From contig CAJYHN010000001.1 of assembly GCA_913774665.1 (NCBI GenBank), positions 124,001 through 188,000 on the forward strand: 64,000 nt of DNA, read 5' to 3'. The position numbers were made by a program, and so were the translations under genes. This document shows, in pieces, positions 6,245 through 14,442 of this stretch (position 1 is the stretch's first letter; every line of letters begins with the position of its first letter). The notes under the pieces are model-generated. The model made no database searches. It was not told where the DNA came from and saw only the letters and a list, made by a program, of their open reading frames with translations. Origin of the DNA: an uncultured Microbacterium sp. (GTDB taxonomy: Bacteria; Actinomycetota; Actinomycetes; Actinomycetales; Microbacteriaceae).

Positions 6245-8061
6245 GAGAGCACCGCCAGGAGGAACTCGGCGACCGCGTGGCCGAGGTCGCGGGCGGCGGG
6301 CGGGGTGACGGCGTTCCCGGCCTGCTTGACCTTGTCCCGCTTCGACCCGACGAGGTGGTAGTCGGCGGCGAAGCCCATGCCGAGCTGGATCTCGTGGGGC
6401 TCGAGCATGCGGAAGCCGGCGTCGTCGACGTCGAGGCTGGTCGGCTCGCCTGCCTCGATGAGCGACTGGTGTCCGGCGGTCGTGAGCGCGCGCAGCGGTT
6501 CGTGCACGGGGGTCGACATCTGGCCGCCGTCGCCGCGGGCGGTGTTGTTCCGCATGATGAGCGCCTGCGTTGTACCGGTGGTTGCGGTCGGCAGGGGCTC
6601 GGACACGGAGCGCGCGCGGTTCTCGTGTGTGTTTGTCAGCACGAGCGCGTGGTGATTCCCCTCGGCGCTCACCGTGTCGATCGGGTGCGTCGTCGGCTTC
6701 GCGACACCGTGATTGCGGAGCGGGACGACGAGGCCCGCGCGGTCCGCCGTCGTGACCGTACCCATCGGGTCAGTCGCGGGTCGTGCGACGCCCGTCGAGT
6801 AATACGGGACCAGCAGCCCCGTCTCATTGCGAGTCGACTGCGTGCGCAGCGGATCGGCGGCGGATGCCGCACTCTTGCCCTCACGGCCCTCCACGGGCAC
6901 CAGGAGAGCCTGACCCGCGCCGTCGGCGACGACCGTCGGCAGCGCCTTGTCGAGCGTCTGCGTGCGGTCGCGCTCACGGAACTGCGCGAGGAACGCCGGC
7001 GGCATCGCGAGACCGTGCTCGGCGGTGCCCGTCTGCGCCGGGATGGGCGAGTCGAGGTCGCTGACCCGGAGGTAGCCCGATCCGGTCGTGACGCCGTCGT
7101 AGGTGTCCCCGGCAGCCTTCGCAATGATCGGCGCCCAGTGGCGTTCGATGCCGCGACGGATTCGCTCGCGCGTCTTCTCGGCAAGGGGCTTCGCGCGGTC
7201 GCCGATGCGTGGCGCGGGTAGCGACCAGTCGATGATCGACTCGGCGGCCAGCCACCCGGGCTCGATCGGCGTCCAGCACGTCGGGCAGCGGTAGACGTAC
7301 TGCGCCCGGTAGCGGCCCCACGCCTCCTTCTTCTTGAACGCCTGGACGGCCTGCACCTCGCCGTGCTCCGGGCACACCGCCATCGGGCGCGTCCACTTCC
7401 CGACGTCGGGGCCCTGGCGGTCCTTCGACACGAGGTCCTCGCGCCACATCACGACGTACATGCGGTCGCGAGACTGCGGAGCGGGAAGCCCGCCGATCTG
7501 CGCGTGCATGCTGTTCAGCCACACGAGCTGCATCCGGTACCCGAGCGCGCGCATCGCCATCTGCCACGCGTCGAACTGATCCCACCGGTACGCATCGACG
7601 ACGTTCTCAAGGATGATCGCCATGTACCGGTGGTGCTCGGCGAAGCGGGGAATGTCCCACATCGTGGCGCGCGAGCGGTTCGCGGCCTCGTCCGGGAGCG
7701 GGCGGGTGCCGTCGAGCTCGAACAGCGCCTGGTCCTGCTGACGCTGGCGCTTCACCCCCTTCGCGATCGAGTGGTTCGTGCACTCCGGTGATCCCCAGAG
7801 GACGTGCGTCTTCGGGAAGTACGCCGGGTTCACCTGGGAGATGTCAGCCTGTGAGTGGTCGGTGTCGGGGTGGTTGATCTGGTGCGACTCAATCGCGAGG
7901 GCCCAGTGGTTCGCCGCGATGACAACCCGGTAGCCCGCCTCGACGAGACCGGACGACGAACCGCCGGCACCGCAGAAGAGGTCGGTGACCGTCAACCCGT
8001 TCCACGGGACCGTGGGGCGCGCGTACCCGACGACGGTGCGCTCAAGCGTTGCGGCGCTCAT
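6241..8061 (-). CDS. DNA (cytosine-5) methyltransferase, phage type
   Basis: The 606-residue protein carries the C5-methyltransferase motifs in order: DLFCGAGGSSSGLVEAG (26-43, AdoMet binding), GSPECTNHS with catalytic Cys94, LENVVDAYRW (ENV 152-154), QSRDRMYVV (196-204) and the final GNAVTPPAARDLG (582-594). It transfers a methyl group to C5 of cytosine. A Cys cluster (C230, H233, C259, C262) may bind zinc. Residues 334-536 hold about six degenerate repeats with PLxTVTT and ALLVP cores in the target-recognition region. The start is set by an ATGA overlap with the upstream gene. The likely role is protection from host restriction; no partner restriction gene is next to it. Confidence 0.92.
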   Translation of the reverse strand: MSAATLERTVVGYARPTVPWNGLTVTDLFCGAGGSSSGLVEAGYRVVIAANHWALAIESHQINHPDTDHSQADISQVNPAYFPKTHVLWGSPECTNHSIAKGVKRQRQQDQALFELDGTRPLPDEAANRSRATMWDIPRFAEHHRYMAIILENVVDAYRWDQFDAWQMAMRALGYRMQLVWLNSMHAQIGGLPAPQSRDRMYVVMWREDLVSKDRQGPDVGKWTRPMAVCPEHGEVQAVQAFKKKEAWGRYRAQYVYRCPTCWTPIEPGWLAAESIIDWSLPAPRIGDRAKPLAEKTRERIRRGIERHWAPIIAKAAGDTYDGVTTGSGYLRVSDLDSPIPAQTGTAEHGLAMPPAFLAQFRERDRTQTLDKALPTVVADGAGQALLVPVEGREGKSAASAADPLRTQSTRNETGLLVPYYSTGVARPATDPMGTVTTADRAGLVVPLRNHGVAKPTTHPIDTVSAEGNHHALVLTNTHENRARSVSEPLPTATTGTTQALIMRNNTARGDGGQMSTPVHEPLRALTTAGHQSLIEAGEPTSLDVDDAGFRMLEPHEIQLGMGFAADYHLVGSKRDKVKQAGNAVTPPAARDLGHAVAEFLLAVLS

Positions 8062-8483
8062 CGGTGCGCCCCGTACTGCGCCGCGATGGCACGGTTGATG
8101 TTCAGCATGGAGTAGACCTTCGTGCGGAGTGCCCGCTCGGTGGACTCGGCGTGGTGGTACTCGGCCTTGGTGTTGTGCCACGTCTCGAGCTCTTCGAGGG
8201 CGTCAGCTTCCGCCTGGGCGCGGGCGAACGTCGCGGGTACGCCGGAGCGCCCGTAGCCCGCGAGGCGGGTGTTCTTCTTGCGGGAGTAGGCGCGCTCGGC
8301 GGCGTAGCGGCGGTCGTTGATCTCGAGCAGGAGGTTCGGCATCTCCTCGAGCAGGCCGTTGGCCTCGCGGATGAAGCGCTCCATCTCGGTCGGGTTGGTC
8401 GGCTCGAACGCGAGCAAGTCCGCCCCACGCTTGATCGCGAACCCGTCCTCCCGCACCTCCCCGGTGCCCTGATTGACGCTCAC
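8058..8483 (-). CDS. Helical hypothetical phage protein, 141 aa
   Basis: A GTG start (VSVNQGTGEVREDGF) overlaps the upstream stop by GTGA, matching the operon pattern. The chain is almost wholly helical and charged: TEMERFIREANGLLEEMPN, LLLEINDRRYAAERAYSRKK, ARAQAEADALEELETW. Its length and helix spacing resemble phage proteins found near recombination genes, but I do not recognise the family and assign no function. Confidence 0.6.
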   Translation of the reverse strand: MSVNQGTGEVREDGFAIKRGADLLAFEPTNPTEMERFIREANGLLEEMPNLLLEINDRRYAAERAYSRKKNTRLAGYGRSGVPATFARAQAEADALEELETWHNTKAEYHHAESTERALRTKVYSMLNINRAIAAQYGAHR

Positions 8484-9325
8484 GGTTTGGCCTGCTTCCG
8501 GGTGGCGCGGCGCACGGCGCCGGGGACGGGTCGGTCGTGGCTCTCGGCGTCGCTGACGGCGGCGGCGAGGGCAGCGGACATTTCCGAGTTGCGGGGGCGG
8601 TGCTGTGCGGGGATGCGAGGACGCGGTGCGGTCGCGGGGCGCAGTTCCACCGTCGGCGGATGGGGTGTGGGCTTCGCCTGGTCCGGCGTCCATGCGTGCT
8701 CATCCTTCTGCAGCGCGGCCTCGACCGCGCGCAGGCCGCGATCGCGGGCGTGCATGGCGGCGGCCGAGAGCTCGGTGAGACGCACGTTGTAGGCGACCTC
8801 GCGCGGGCCGGTGCGGGCGCGGGCGGTGCGGGCGTCGGACCACACGCCCTTCAGCTCGTCCACGGTCGCGGCGGTCGCGATCTCCAGGTCCCAGTCGCGC
8901 GCCTCCGGCACAGGCGCGGCGTCACGGGCGTCCGGCAGGTCGTCCGGTTCGCGGCGGTCGCGCAGCGCCTCGCGGAACGCGGCCTTGAGCGCTCGGCGGG
9001 CGGTGAACGCGCCGAACAGGACGCGGGGACGCTCGGTCCACACCTTCTGCCAGTCGGGGTTCTCCGCCGGGAACGCTTCGTCCCAGAGGACGACCTCCTC
9101 CGCCGGGTAGAGCACGCCGATGCGGTGCACGCGGGATCTCGCAGCGAGCGGGGTGGGGTGCGCCTCGGTCTTCACCCACACGGGCGACCAGGTCACGCCG
9201 TCGTTGGTGAACTCGGTCGCCTCGCGGCCGTTCCACTCCCCCGTCGCTTGGACGATGCGCTCGTAGTCGGCGAGGGTCTTCGCGACATCCTCGTCGGTCG
9301 CGGTATCGGTCTGCTGCTCGGTCAT
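8480..9325 (-). CDS. Hypothetical phage protein, 281 aa
   Basis: Starts MTEQQTDTATDEDVAKTLAD at an ATGA overlap with the clamp gene. The N-terminal half (TGEWNGREATEFTNDGVTW, VHRIGVLYPAEEVVLWDEAF) is mixed alpha/beta; the middle is helical (RRALKAAFREALRD; ATVDELKGVWSDARTARAR); the tail is Pro/Arg-rich and basic (PPTVELRPATAPRPRIPAQH). No motif is recognised. Position between the clamp and the methyltransferase suggests DNA metabolism, which is inference only. Confidence 0.6.
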   Translation of the reverse strand: MTEQQTDTATDEDVAKTLADYERIVQATGEWNGREATEFTNDGVTWSPVWVKTEAHPTPLAARSRVHRIGVLYPAEEVVLWDEAFPAENPDWQKVWTERPRVLFGAFTARRALKAAFREALRDRREPDDLPDARDAAPVPEARDWDLEIATAATVDELKGVWSDARTARARTGPREVAYNVRLTELSAAAMHARDRGLRAVEAALQKDEHAWTPDQAKPTPHPPTVELRPATAPRPRIPAQHRPRNSEMSAALAAAVSDAESHDRPVPGAVRRATRKQAKP

Positions 9326-10050
9326 GCTGCGCTCGCCTTCGCGACGGGGGCGGGCTCGGCGAGTTCGCCGCCCTGCCACTCGGCTGCGCCGTTGATCAGC
9401 AGGTTGGGCTGCAGGAGGGCGCGCGCCGTGCCGCCGACGTTGCTTACCCGCATGGGTGAGAGTTTCTTCTCACCGGGCTTCGGCATGGTGAAGACGAGGG
9501 GCTCGCCGCGGTAGCCGACGAGGTGCTGCATGCTGGCGATGAACTTCGGGTCGAGCCCGATGATGTCGACGTTCTCTGCCGCCACCTCCGTCTCTTCGCG
9601 GACCGGGTCCTTGAACAGGCGGCGCACGGGCGGGAACTTGCCGCGCACGGCGTCCGCCTCGTACCGGAACACGGGCGCGTCGTCAGCCTCGGATGCGATG
9701 ACCTCGACGGCGATGCGGCCAGCCTTCGTCGGGGTGCCCTCGGTCCACGAGACGCGGATCTGCTGCTCGGGAAAGGACCGAGCGGGGCGGTGCGCGTTCG
9801 CGAGAATCCACGCAGCCTGGCGGCGATCCATGAGGAACTCGCCATTGCCAGCGCCCTTCGGTCTGGGGACGAGGGTCTCGTGCACGCGGTAGCGGTCGGT
9901 GGCGACAAGGTGGACATGCTTGCCCTCGACGACCCAGTTGACCGCGCAGAGCACGGGGGTGACGTCGTCGGTGGCGGCGGCAGCCAGCGCCCCGCGCAGC
10001 GCCCACCGGAGCTGTCCGGCGTCGAGCAGGAGGGTGATCTTCTTAGCCAT
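9322..10050 (-). CDS. Phage DNA sliding clamp, DnaN-like, short form
   Basis: MAKKITLLLDAGQLRWALRG, then TPVLCAVNWVVEGKHVHLVA and TDRYRVHETLVP, closely match a beta-clamp domain (LVATDRYRxxxxxV is the family signature). The second half repeats the clamp-type layout (FPPVRRLF, then LDPKFIASMQHL). At 242 residues it is two thirds the size of bacterial DnaN (about 370-390) and about the size of two-domain clamps such as PCNA. It should encircle DNA and tether a polymerase. An AAGGAG site lies before the ATG. Whether it replaces, blocks or adds to the host clamp is unknown. Confidence 0.8.
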   Translation of the reverse strand: MAKKITLLLDAGQLRWALRGALAAAATDDVTPVLCAVNWVVEGKHVHLVATDRYRVHETLVPRPKGAGNGEFLMDRRQAAWILANAHRPARSFPEQQIRVSWTEGTPTKAGRIAVEVIASEADDAPVFRYEADAVRGKFPPVRRLFKDPVREETEVAAENVDIIGLDPKFIASMQHLVGYRGEPLVFTMPKPGEKKLSPMRVSNVGGTARALLQPNLLINGAAEWQGGELAEPAPVAKASAA

Positions 10051-10051
10051 G

Positions 10052-10828
10052 TCAGTGCTCCTTCGTGGTGTCGTCGAGGAGGTTCTCGACGCCGTAGTCG
10101 TTCAGTACGTCGCGGGCGTAGCCCAGGTGTTCGGCCATGTCGGCGAGGATCTGCGCGCGGTGGCCGGGGAACCGCTCGTCCTCTCGGATGCGGTCGAGAC
10201 GCTCGACCGCCTTGCGGAGGGCGACGCCAGCGGCGCGGGCGTCGTCGGTGATGGCGGTGAGGGTCACCGCGCGGAGGTTCGGCTTCGGCTTGGGGTAGCT
10301 CTTGCCGTCGAGGCCTTCCGTGGTCGGCGGGACGGGCGTGAGCACCGGCCCCGATTCGGCGGGCGTCTCGTCCTCGGCCATGCCGGGAAGACCCGGGTTG
10401 TCGTGTCCAGAACTGGACAGGTCGGCGAGGTCGTTCGACACCTGCGACTTGCTGATGCCGACGATGGGGGCGATGGCGCGCGTGCTCATCCCCTCGCCGG
10501 AGAGGTAGCCGACCAGCTCGAGGCGCTCCTCACGGGACACTCGCATCGGCTCCTCAGCGAGAGTGTCCGACAGCCACGCGGTCCACGAGGAGAACCCGAG
10601 CATCTGCCACACGTTCGACGACTTCGCGACGTCGATCTGGTTGCGGAGCTTGAACAGGTTGTTGCGGATTCCGGAGGCGGTGAGTTTGATCTCCTGCGTC
10701 ATCCGCTCCGCCTCACCCTTGGAGAGGATGGTGAGGACACCGGGGCGGGGCTTGGTCTCGCCGATGGCGTCGACCACGCCGGATCCGCGGGCCACGTCTG
10801 GGGCCGGGACGGTGCGACGGGCGCTCAT
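10052..10828 (-). CDS. Helix-turn-helix DNA-binding phage protein
   Basis: The product has 258 residues. Residues 43-95 form a helical block (MTQEIKLTASGIRNNLFKLR...VWQMLGFSSWTAWLSDTLAE), followed by a ParB/resolvase-like helix-turn-helix MSTRAIAPIVGISKSQVSND at about 114-133. A linker and a charged C-terminal helix region (VALRKAVERLDRIREDERF) follow. Proteins of this layout occur beside recombination genes in actinophages and probably bind phage DNA. Start overlaps the upstream stop by ATGA; it ends one base before the clamp start region. Confidence 0.7.
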   Translation of the reverse strand: MSARRTVPAPDVARGSGVVDAIGETKPRPGVLTILSKGEAERMTQEIKLTASGIRNNLFKLRNQIDVAKSSNVWQMLGFSSWTAWLSDTLAEEPMRVSREERLELVGYLSGEGMSTRAIAPIVGISKSQVSNDLADLSSSGHDNPGLPGMAEDETPAESGPVLTPVPPTTEGLDGKSYPKPKPNLRAVTLTAITDDARAAGVALRKAVERLDRIREDERFPGHRAQILADMAEHLGYARDVLNDYGVENLLDDTTKEH

Positions 10829-11385
10829 GCCGACACCTCCGGCCAGATACGACGACCAGCGGTGATCGACGAGGCGTCAAGCGGAAGCGACCATGACCCG
10901 CTCTCGAACCTGTTGCCGTCCACGATGAACGCGGAGGTCTCGTCCTTCACGTGCGTCAGCACCCACACTTCGCGGGGCTTGGCGTCGTGCCACGGCTTCG
11001 GCTCCGGGTGAGCATCGAAGTAGGCGGCACCCGCTTCGGAGAACAATCCGAACAAGCTGTCGGGGTCATCCCTGCGAACACGGTGGCACTGCCCGTTGGC
11101 CTCATTCACTACCTGCGCGAGGTCGTTGTTACTCGGCGTCAGATAGAGCGCGCTCGGGTAGACGACGTAGTCGGGGTTCTCGGTCCAGCGCCACCGCCCG
11201 AGGCGTTCGTCAGCCTCCGCCTGGAGGAACTCACGCAGCGCCTGCATGTCGTGGCGGTCGAGGTAGTCCCAATCGGCCATCCGACTTCCGTCTCGGGCGA
11301 CGATCTCGACCAGGTCATCCCGGCCGTCGCCGTTGTTGGTGTACTTCGCGATAGTCACCCCGTTGGATGCGGTGAAGTCGTTCAT
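10825..11385 (-). CDS. Hypothetical phage protein, 186 aa
   Basis: Starts MNDFTASNGVTIAKYTNNGD, chosen by ATGA overlap with the YqaJ gene. The N-terminal 70 residues look like a small beta-rich fold ending in a helix (MQALREFLQAEADERLGRWR). The C-terminal part has aromatic-rich strands (REVWVLTHVKDETSAFIVDG). No family is recognised. It is co-transcribed with recombination genes. Confidence 0.55.
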   Translation of the reverse strand: MNDFTASNGVTIAKYTNNGDGRDDLVEIVARDGSRMADWDYLDRHDMQALREFLQAEADERLGRWRWTENPDYVVYPSALYLTPSNNDLAQVVNEANGQCHRVRRDDPDSLFGLFSEAGAAYFDAHPEPKPWHDAKPREVWVLTHVKDETSAFIVDGNRFESGSWSLPLDASSITAGRRIWPEVSA

Positions 11386-12341
11386 GCCGCGTCTCCGTTC
11401 GGTGCGATGCGGAACCCGGGCGTCGCCGGGACGGTCTTGCGGTAGACGTTCTCCGCAGCTCGGCGGATCATCAGGGCCCTCTCTTCCATGTCGACGACGT
11501 CGGCGTGCTGCTTCGCGTCCGCCGCGGCCCACGCGTCCTCGTCGAGGACGGTCTTCGTCTTGGGGGTGAAGGTGAGCGCGGCGTGCGAGCCCTCACGGCG
11601 GAGGGCGTCGGTGGGTGCCTGCTCGGCGATCCACGCGTCGATGACGGGGCGGGCGCCCTTCTTGAGCGCCTCACCTTCGGCGGCGATCGCGAGGCCGCGG
11701 GCGTACTGGGCGAGGGCGTCGTCGACGTCGTCGGGGAGACCGTTGATGGAGGGGGCGCCGGCCGCGCGCCAGGCGATGAAGTCGTCAGCCTGGCGGGCGA
11801 GGATCGCGATGCGGTCCTCGTCGCGCTCGATCCACCGGTGGTGGATGCCGTCCTCCCCCTCGACCTTCCACGCGTACAGCCACCAGTGGAGGCCGGTCAC
11901 CCACATACCGAACTGGCACTGGTCGTAATGGTCCGCGGGGACGTCAACGGCGGCGGTTTTCTCCCGGCGCTTCACCTCGGCACCGAACACACCGCGGACG
12001 GCGTGGCGTCCGAGGCCGTCGGGGGTGGCGCGGTGGAGGGGGTGCTCGGGGTGACCGAGGAGAGCGTTGGAGCCTTCGAGGACGGTGACGCCGTCGAGCT
12101 GCGCGGCCTCCGCGAGGATGACCGGTTCGAGCTCGTGGCCGCGCTTCGTGTGCTGGTTGCCGTGGAACGTGGAGCCGTTGAGCTTCCCGTCGAGGATGGT
12201 GCGGCGGGCCTTCATGCTGCCGACGGCGATGGAGTGAACCTCGGAGGCGGTGACGCCCTCGGCGCGACCGTCCTGCCAGTCCTCGTCCGGTGCACCGTCG
12301 GGGACGATGATGAGCGCTGCGTTTCTGATGGTGTCGGTCAC
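11382..12341 (-). CDS. YqaJ-type viral recombinase / exonuclease
   Basis: This 319-residue protein has the YqaJ/lambda-exonuclease-like core: GVTASEVHSIAVG (active-site entry), GNQHTKRGHELEPVILAE (conserved RGxxxEP), HRATPDGLGRHAV (metal-binding PDG) and GAEVKRREKTAAV followed by PADHYDQCQFGMWVTG. Such enzymes are 5'-3' exonucleases that work with an annealing protein in phage recombination and replication. A GTG start overlaps the 40-residue gene upstream by GTGA. A recT-like annealing partner is not obvious nearby; the unknown genes at 8.1-9.3 or 10.8-11.4 kb could fill that role. Confidence 0.88.
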   Translation of the reverse strand: MTDTIRNAALIIVPDGAPDEDWQDGRAEGVTASEVHSIAVGSMKARRTILDGKLNGSTFHGNQHTKRGHELEPVILAEAAQLDGVTVLEGSNALLGHPEHPLHRATPDGLGRHAVRGVFGAEVKRREKTAAVDVPADHYDQCQFGMWVTGLHWWLYAWKVEGEDGIHHRWIERDEDRIAILARQADDFIAWRAAGAPSINGLPDDVDDALAQYARGLAIAAEGEALKKGARPVIDAWIAEQAPTDALRREGSHAALTFTPKTKTVLDEDAWAAADAKQHADVVDMEERALMIRRAAENVYRKTVPATPGFRIAPNGDAA

Positions 12342-12460
12342 GAGTGGTCTCCTGCGAAGTGGCGGCGCACGGTGGCGTCGAAGGTGTCGTTCTCTTCGGG
12401 GGTCGCCTCAGGGGCGGTCGTCGCCGTCGTGCCACACGGGCACGAGAAGTCAGCGGTCAC
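12338..12460 (-). CDS. 40-residue protein with a CxCG knuckle
   Basis: GTG at 12460 starts VTADFSCPCGTTATTAPEAT and the frame ends with HFAGDHS before TGA at 12338-12340. Both ends have the exact GTGA overlaps that mark the real genes of this operon, which is the main support. One Cys-Pro-Cys-Gly knuckle is visible. Function unknown. Confidence 0.6.
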   Translation of the reverse strand: MTADFSCPCGTTATTAPEATPEENDTFDATVRRHFAGDHS

Positions 12461-13083
12461 GGGTGGACCTCCCGTGCGGCTTCGAGCAAGCGGCGAGCCT
12501 GGCCAAAGAACTGGTCAACCGTGGATCCTGCGTGCTCGGCGTCGTAGTCGGCCCAGAGCATGAGGGCGACGCGCTCTACCTCGGTGTCGGTGACCGTCCC
12601 GTGCGGGCGGACCTCGAACCGTTCGCGTATCGCATCGGCAATGCGCTGCGCGTGGGGGCCGGTGATAGCCGCGTTCTCTCCGCCGTCGTGGAGGTGCACG
12701 TCGCGAGCAATGAGGGTCAGCGCTTCGCGTACGTCGTCGGCGGGCGGGGTGGGACGGCCGGGGTAACGGTCATCCAGCGGGCCAGGCAGACCATACTTTG
12801 CGTCGTATTCGTCGTCTGTCAGGTCGTCGTCGGCGGGCGGGGTGGACAGGGCGGCGAGCTTCGCCTCCGCTGCCTCAGCGCGCGAGCGCCACTGGGGTGA
12901 GTATTCAGACGGGGCCCAGTCCCCGCGCCTCAACGCATCGAATGCGGAGAGGATGAGCTCGAACTGCTCGGCTCGACTCTCGGCGTGCCACTGAGCGATC
13001 TGCGCCCGACGGACTGCGAGCACCGCTCCCTCGGGGTCTTGCACGACCTCGGCCATGGTGAGTGCATTCTTCGGGCCGCTCAT
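12457..13083 (-). CDS. Hypothetical phage protein, 208 aa
   Basis: Starts MSGPKNALTMAEVVQDPEGA with an ATGA overlap. It has helical N-terminal and C-terminal blocks (RRAQIAQWHAESRAEQFELI; ALMLWADYDAEHAGSTVDQF) joined by a linker containing two direct TPPADD repeats. The PADD linkers and a MLWADY segment are shared in style with other actinophage hypothetical proteins. Function unknown. Confidence 0.55.
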   Translation of the reverse strand: MSGPKNALTMAEVVQDPEGAVLAVRRAQIAQWHAESRAEQFELILSAFDALRRGDWAPSEYSPQWRSRAEAAEAKLAALSTPPADDDLTDDEYDAKYGLPGPLDDRYPGRPTPPADDVREALTLIARDVHLHDGGENAAITGPHAQRIADAIRERFEVRPHGTVTDTEVERVALMLWADYDAEHAGSTVDQFFGQARRLLEAAREVHP

Positions 13084-13637
13084 CGGAGTGCCCCGGCCAT
13101 GTTCGTGTCGCTCACGACCACGTCGGCGACGACACGGGTCCCGTCGGATAGGAGGTGCGGGATGGTGAGGATGACGACCGCGTCTTCCGGCATCCACTGG
13201 ACCCGGTTGTCGGCGTACCGCTGGTCGAAGGGGGTGGTGCCCCACACGTGGCGGGCGAGGGTCATGATCGTGGGGTGGTCCAGCCACTTCGCGGACTGGA
13301 CGAACACGCCAGCCACCAGGTCGGCGGGGGTGGTGCGCCCGCCGTCGCCGTAGAACTCGGCCCAGATGGCGTACGCACGGTCGTGCAGGTCAGCGTGGGT
13401 CAGGTGCCGCGCGTGGTTCTCAAGGGTGGTGAGGAGTGCTCTGGCGGTCGACGCTCTGAAATGCGCCTCTACTTTGTCGAGGTGCGCGAGGACGCGGAGA
13501 CGCTGCAGGTCCTCGTCGAGGTGCGCCGTCACGTCGGCGATCGCGGCAGTGCGAGCGTCAGCGCAGGCGGGGCACGCGGTGTGCGTGCCGAACGGGTGCT
13601 GATCGCAGAACTGGGTGGGAGAGGTGGGATCCGTCAT
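13080..13637 (-). CDS. Hypothetical phage protein with N-terminal zinc motif
   Basis: The N-terminus has CDQHPFGTHTACPACADA, a CxxH...CxxC set typical of a small zinc finger. A long helical section (HLDEDLQRLRVLAHLDKVEA) follows, then a mixed C-terminal domain (PEDAVVILTIPHLLSDGTR). A GAAGGG ribosome site lies about 7 bases upstream of the ATG at 13637, and it overlaps the next gene by ATGA. Function unknown. Confidence 0.6.
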   Translation of the reverse strand: MTDPTSPTQFCDQHPFGTHTACPACADARTAAIADVTAHLDEDLQRLRVLAHLDKVEAHFRASTARALLTTLENHARHLTHADLHDRAYAIWAEFYGDGGRTTPADLVAGVFVQSAKWLDHPTIMTLARHVWGTTPFDQRYADNRVQWMPEDAVVILTIPHLLSDGTRVVADVVVSDTNMAGALR

Positions 13638-13676
13638 GATGTGCCCTTCGGTTCGGATCGGGAGATGGTGGGAAGG

Positions 13677-13793
13677 TCAGCGGCCCCGGCGTGCGCGGAG
13701 ACGGCGGAGGATCGCCGGGGTTAGCCATGCGGCCCAGACCGCGAGAGCAGTGGGAACGAAGAACCAGGTCGGGAGTTCGTCGGGGTTCGTCAC
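13677..13793 (-). CDS. Tiny single-span membrane protein, 38 aa
   Basis: A GTG start (VTNPDELPTW) overlaps the excisionase-like stop by GTGA. Residues 10-27 (WFFVPTALAVWAAWLTPA) form one membrane span followed by a positively charged tail (RRLRARRGR), so the C-terminus should be cytoplasmic. Small membrane proteins near the immunity region can act in superinfection exclusion, but that is a guess here. Confidence 0.55.
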   Translation of the reverse strand: MTNPDELPTWFFVPTALAVWAAWLTPAILRRLRARRGR

Positions 13794-14026
13794 GACGAAC
13801 CCTCGCCGCGGGTCTGCACGCGGGATGCCGTCACCCACTCGTCGATCTCCGACTCGAGGTAGACGACGGTGCGCTGGCTGGGCTTGTAGTAGGCCGGTCC
13901 GCGCCGGTTCTCGCGCATGTCCGTGAGGATGGTCTTCGTCATTCCCGGGACGCGCTCGCACACCTGCTCGGGCGATAGCCAGACAGGCTGCTCCACGGGC
14001 TTGCGCAGCGCCGTCACGTTGCTCAC
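13790..14026 (-). CDS. Excisionase / AlpA-like DNA-binding protein
   Basis: This 78-residue protein with a GTG start overlapping the Cro-like stop contains a winged-helix signature: WLSPEQVCERVPGMTKTIL, then RRGPAYYKPSQRTVVYLESE and IDEWVTAS. The order (HTH, GPxYxK wing, YxxxxIDxWV) is that of phage excisionases and AlpA-type regulators, which bend DNA for excision or control transcription. Its location beside the switch and 1.5 kb from the integrase suits an Xis role. Confidence 0.75.
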   Translation of the reverse strand: MSNVTALRKPVEQPVWLSPEQVCERVPGMTKTILTDMRENRRGPAYYKPSQRTVVYLESEIDEWVTASRVQTRGEGSS

Positions 14027-14301
14027 TTGCCCGCCTCCGCGGCGCGCGCCTCGTCAGAAGAGCGGAGGACGAACAGCGAGTCGAACGATGCGTGAGGGAA
14101 AGCGGCCGCGAGCTTAGCGAGGAACTCGTTCGACGCGACCGTCTCGCCCTTGCGCACTCTTCGCAAGGTGGAGTCGTCGACGCCGATCAGGCGGGCGAAC
14201 TCGGCGTCGGTGGGGATGCCGTGAGCGTCCCGGAGCTTGTCGAGCCGCTCGGGATCGACCGAGAGATAGTGGGTTCTTGCACCTGGGCTAGTGGCTTGCA
14301 T
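14023..14301 (-). CDS. Cro-like helix-turn-helix protein, first gene of the early operon
   Basis: The 92-residue protein starts MQATSPGARTHYLSVDPERL and has an XRE-type helix-turn-helix (PTDAEFARLIGVDDSTLRRV). It faces the repressor gene and probably turns down the lysogenic promoter. The ATG at 14301 is preferred over an upstream TTG (14337) because that TTG is part of the -35 box: TTGCAT at 14332-14337, 17-base spacer, TACGGT at 14309-14314, then 7 bases to the ATG. The mRNA is therefore likely leaderless. Confidence 0.75.
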   Translation of the reverse strand: MQATSPGARTHYLSVDPERLDKLRDAHGIPTDAEFARLIGVDDSTLRRVRKGETVASNEFLAKLAAAFPHASFDSLFVLRSSDEARAAEAGK

Positions 14302-14442
14302 GCGTGCCACCGTACGCCAGTCCGGGTCTGCATGCAAGTACTGTGCACGCGCGCATGACAGCCGCGGCTCTCAACCCCGGGAACGCATACGCGCGCACGC
14401 ATAGTGCGTGCACGCGTGCACCGTGGCGTGTACGGTTGCCTC
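14291..14442. promoter_or_regulatory. Lysogeny switch: divergent promoters and operator-like repeats
   Basis: Leftward: TTGCAT (14332-14337), 17 bases, TACGGT (14309-14314). Rightward: TACGGT (14431-14436), 6 bases before the GTG of the repressor, with no good -35. A perfect 14-base palindrome GTGCACGCGTGCAC (14408-14421) covers the rightward -35 position, and a 12/14 copy lies at 14343-14356. CTTGCATGC also occurs in opposite orientations near 14294 and 14334. These are candidate repressor/Cro operators; binding is not shown. Confidence 0.65.

Noticed and set aside
14302..14337. TTG start for the Cro-like gene
   Set aside because: TTGCAT there is a well-spaced -35 box, and the ATG at 14301 has the same spacing to TACGGT as the repressor start.
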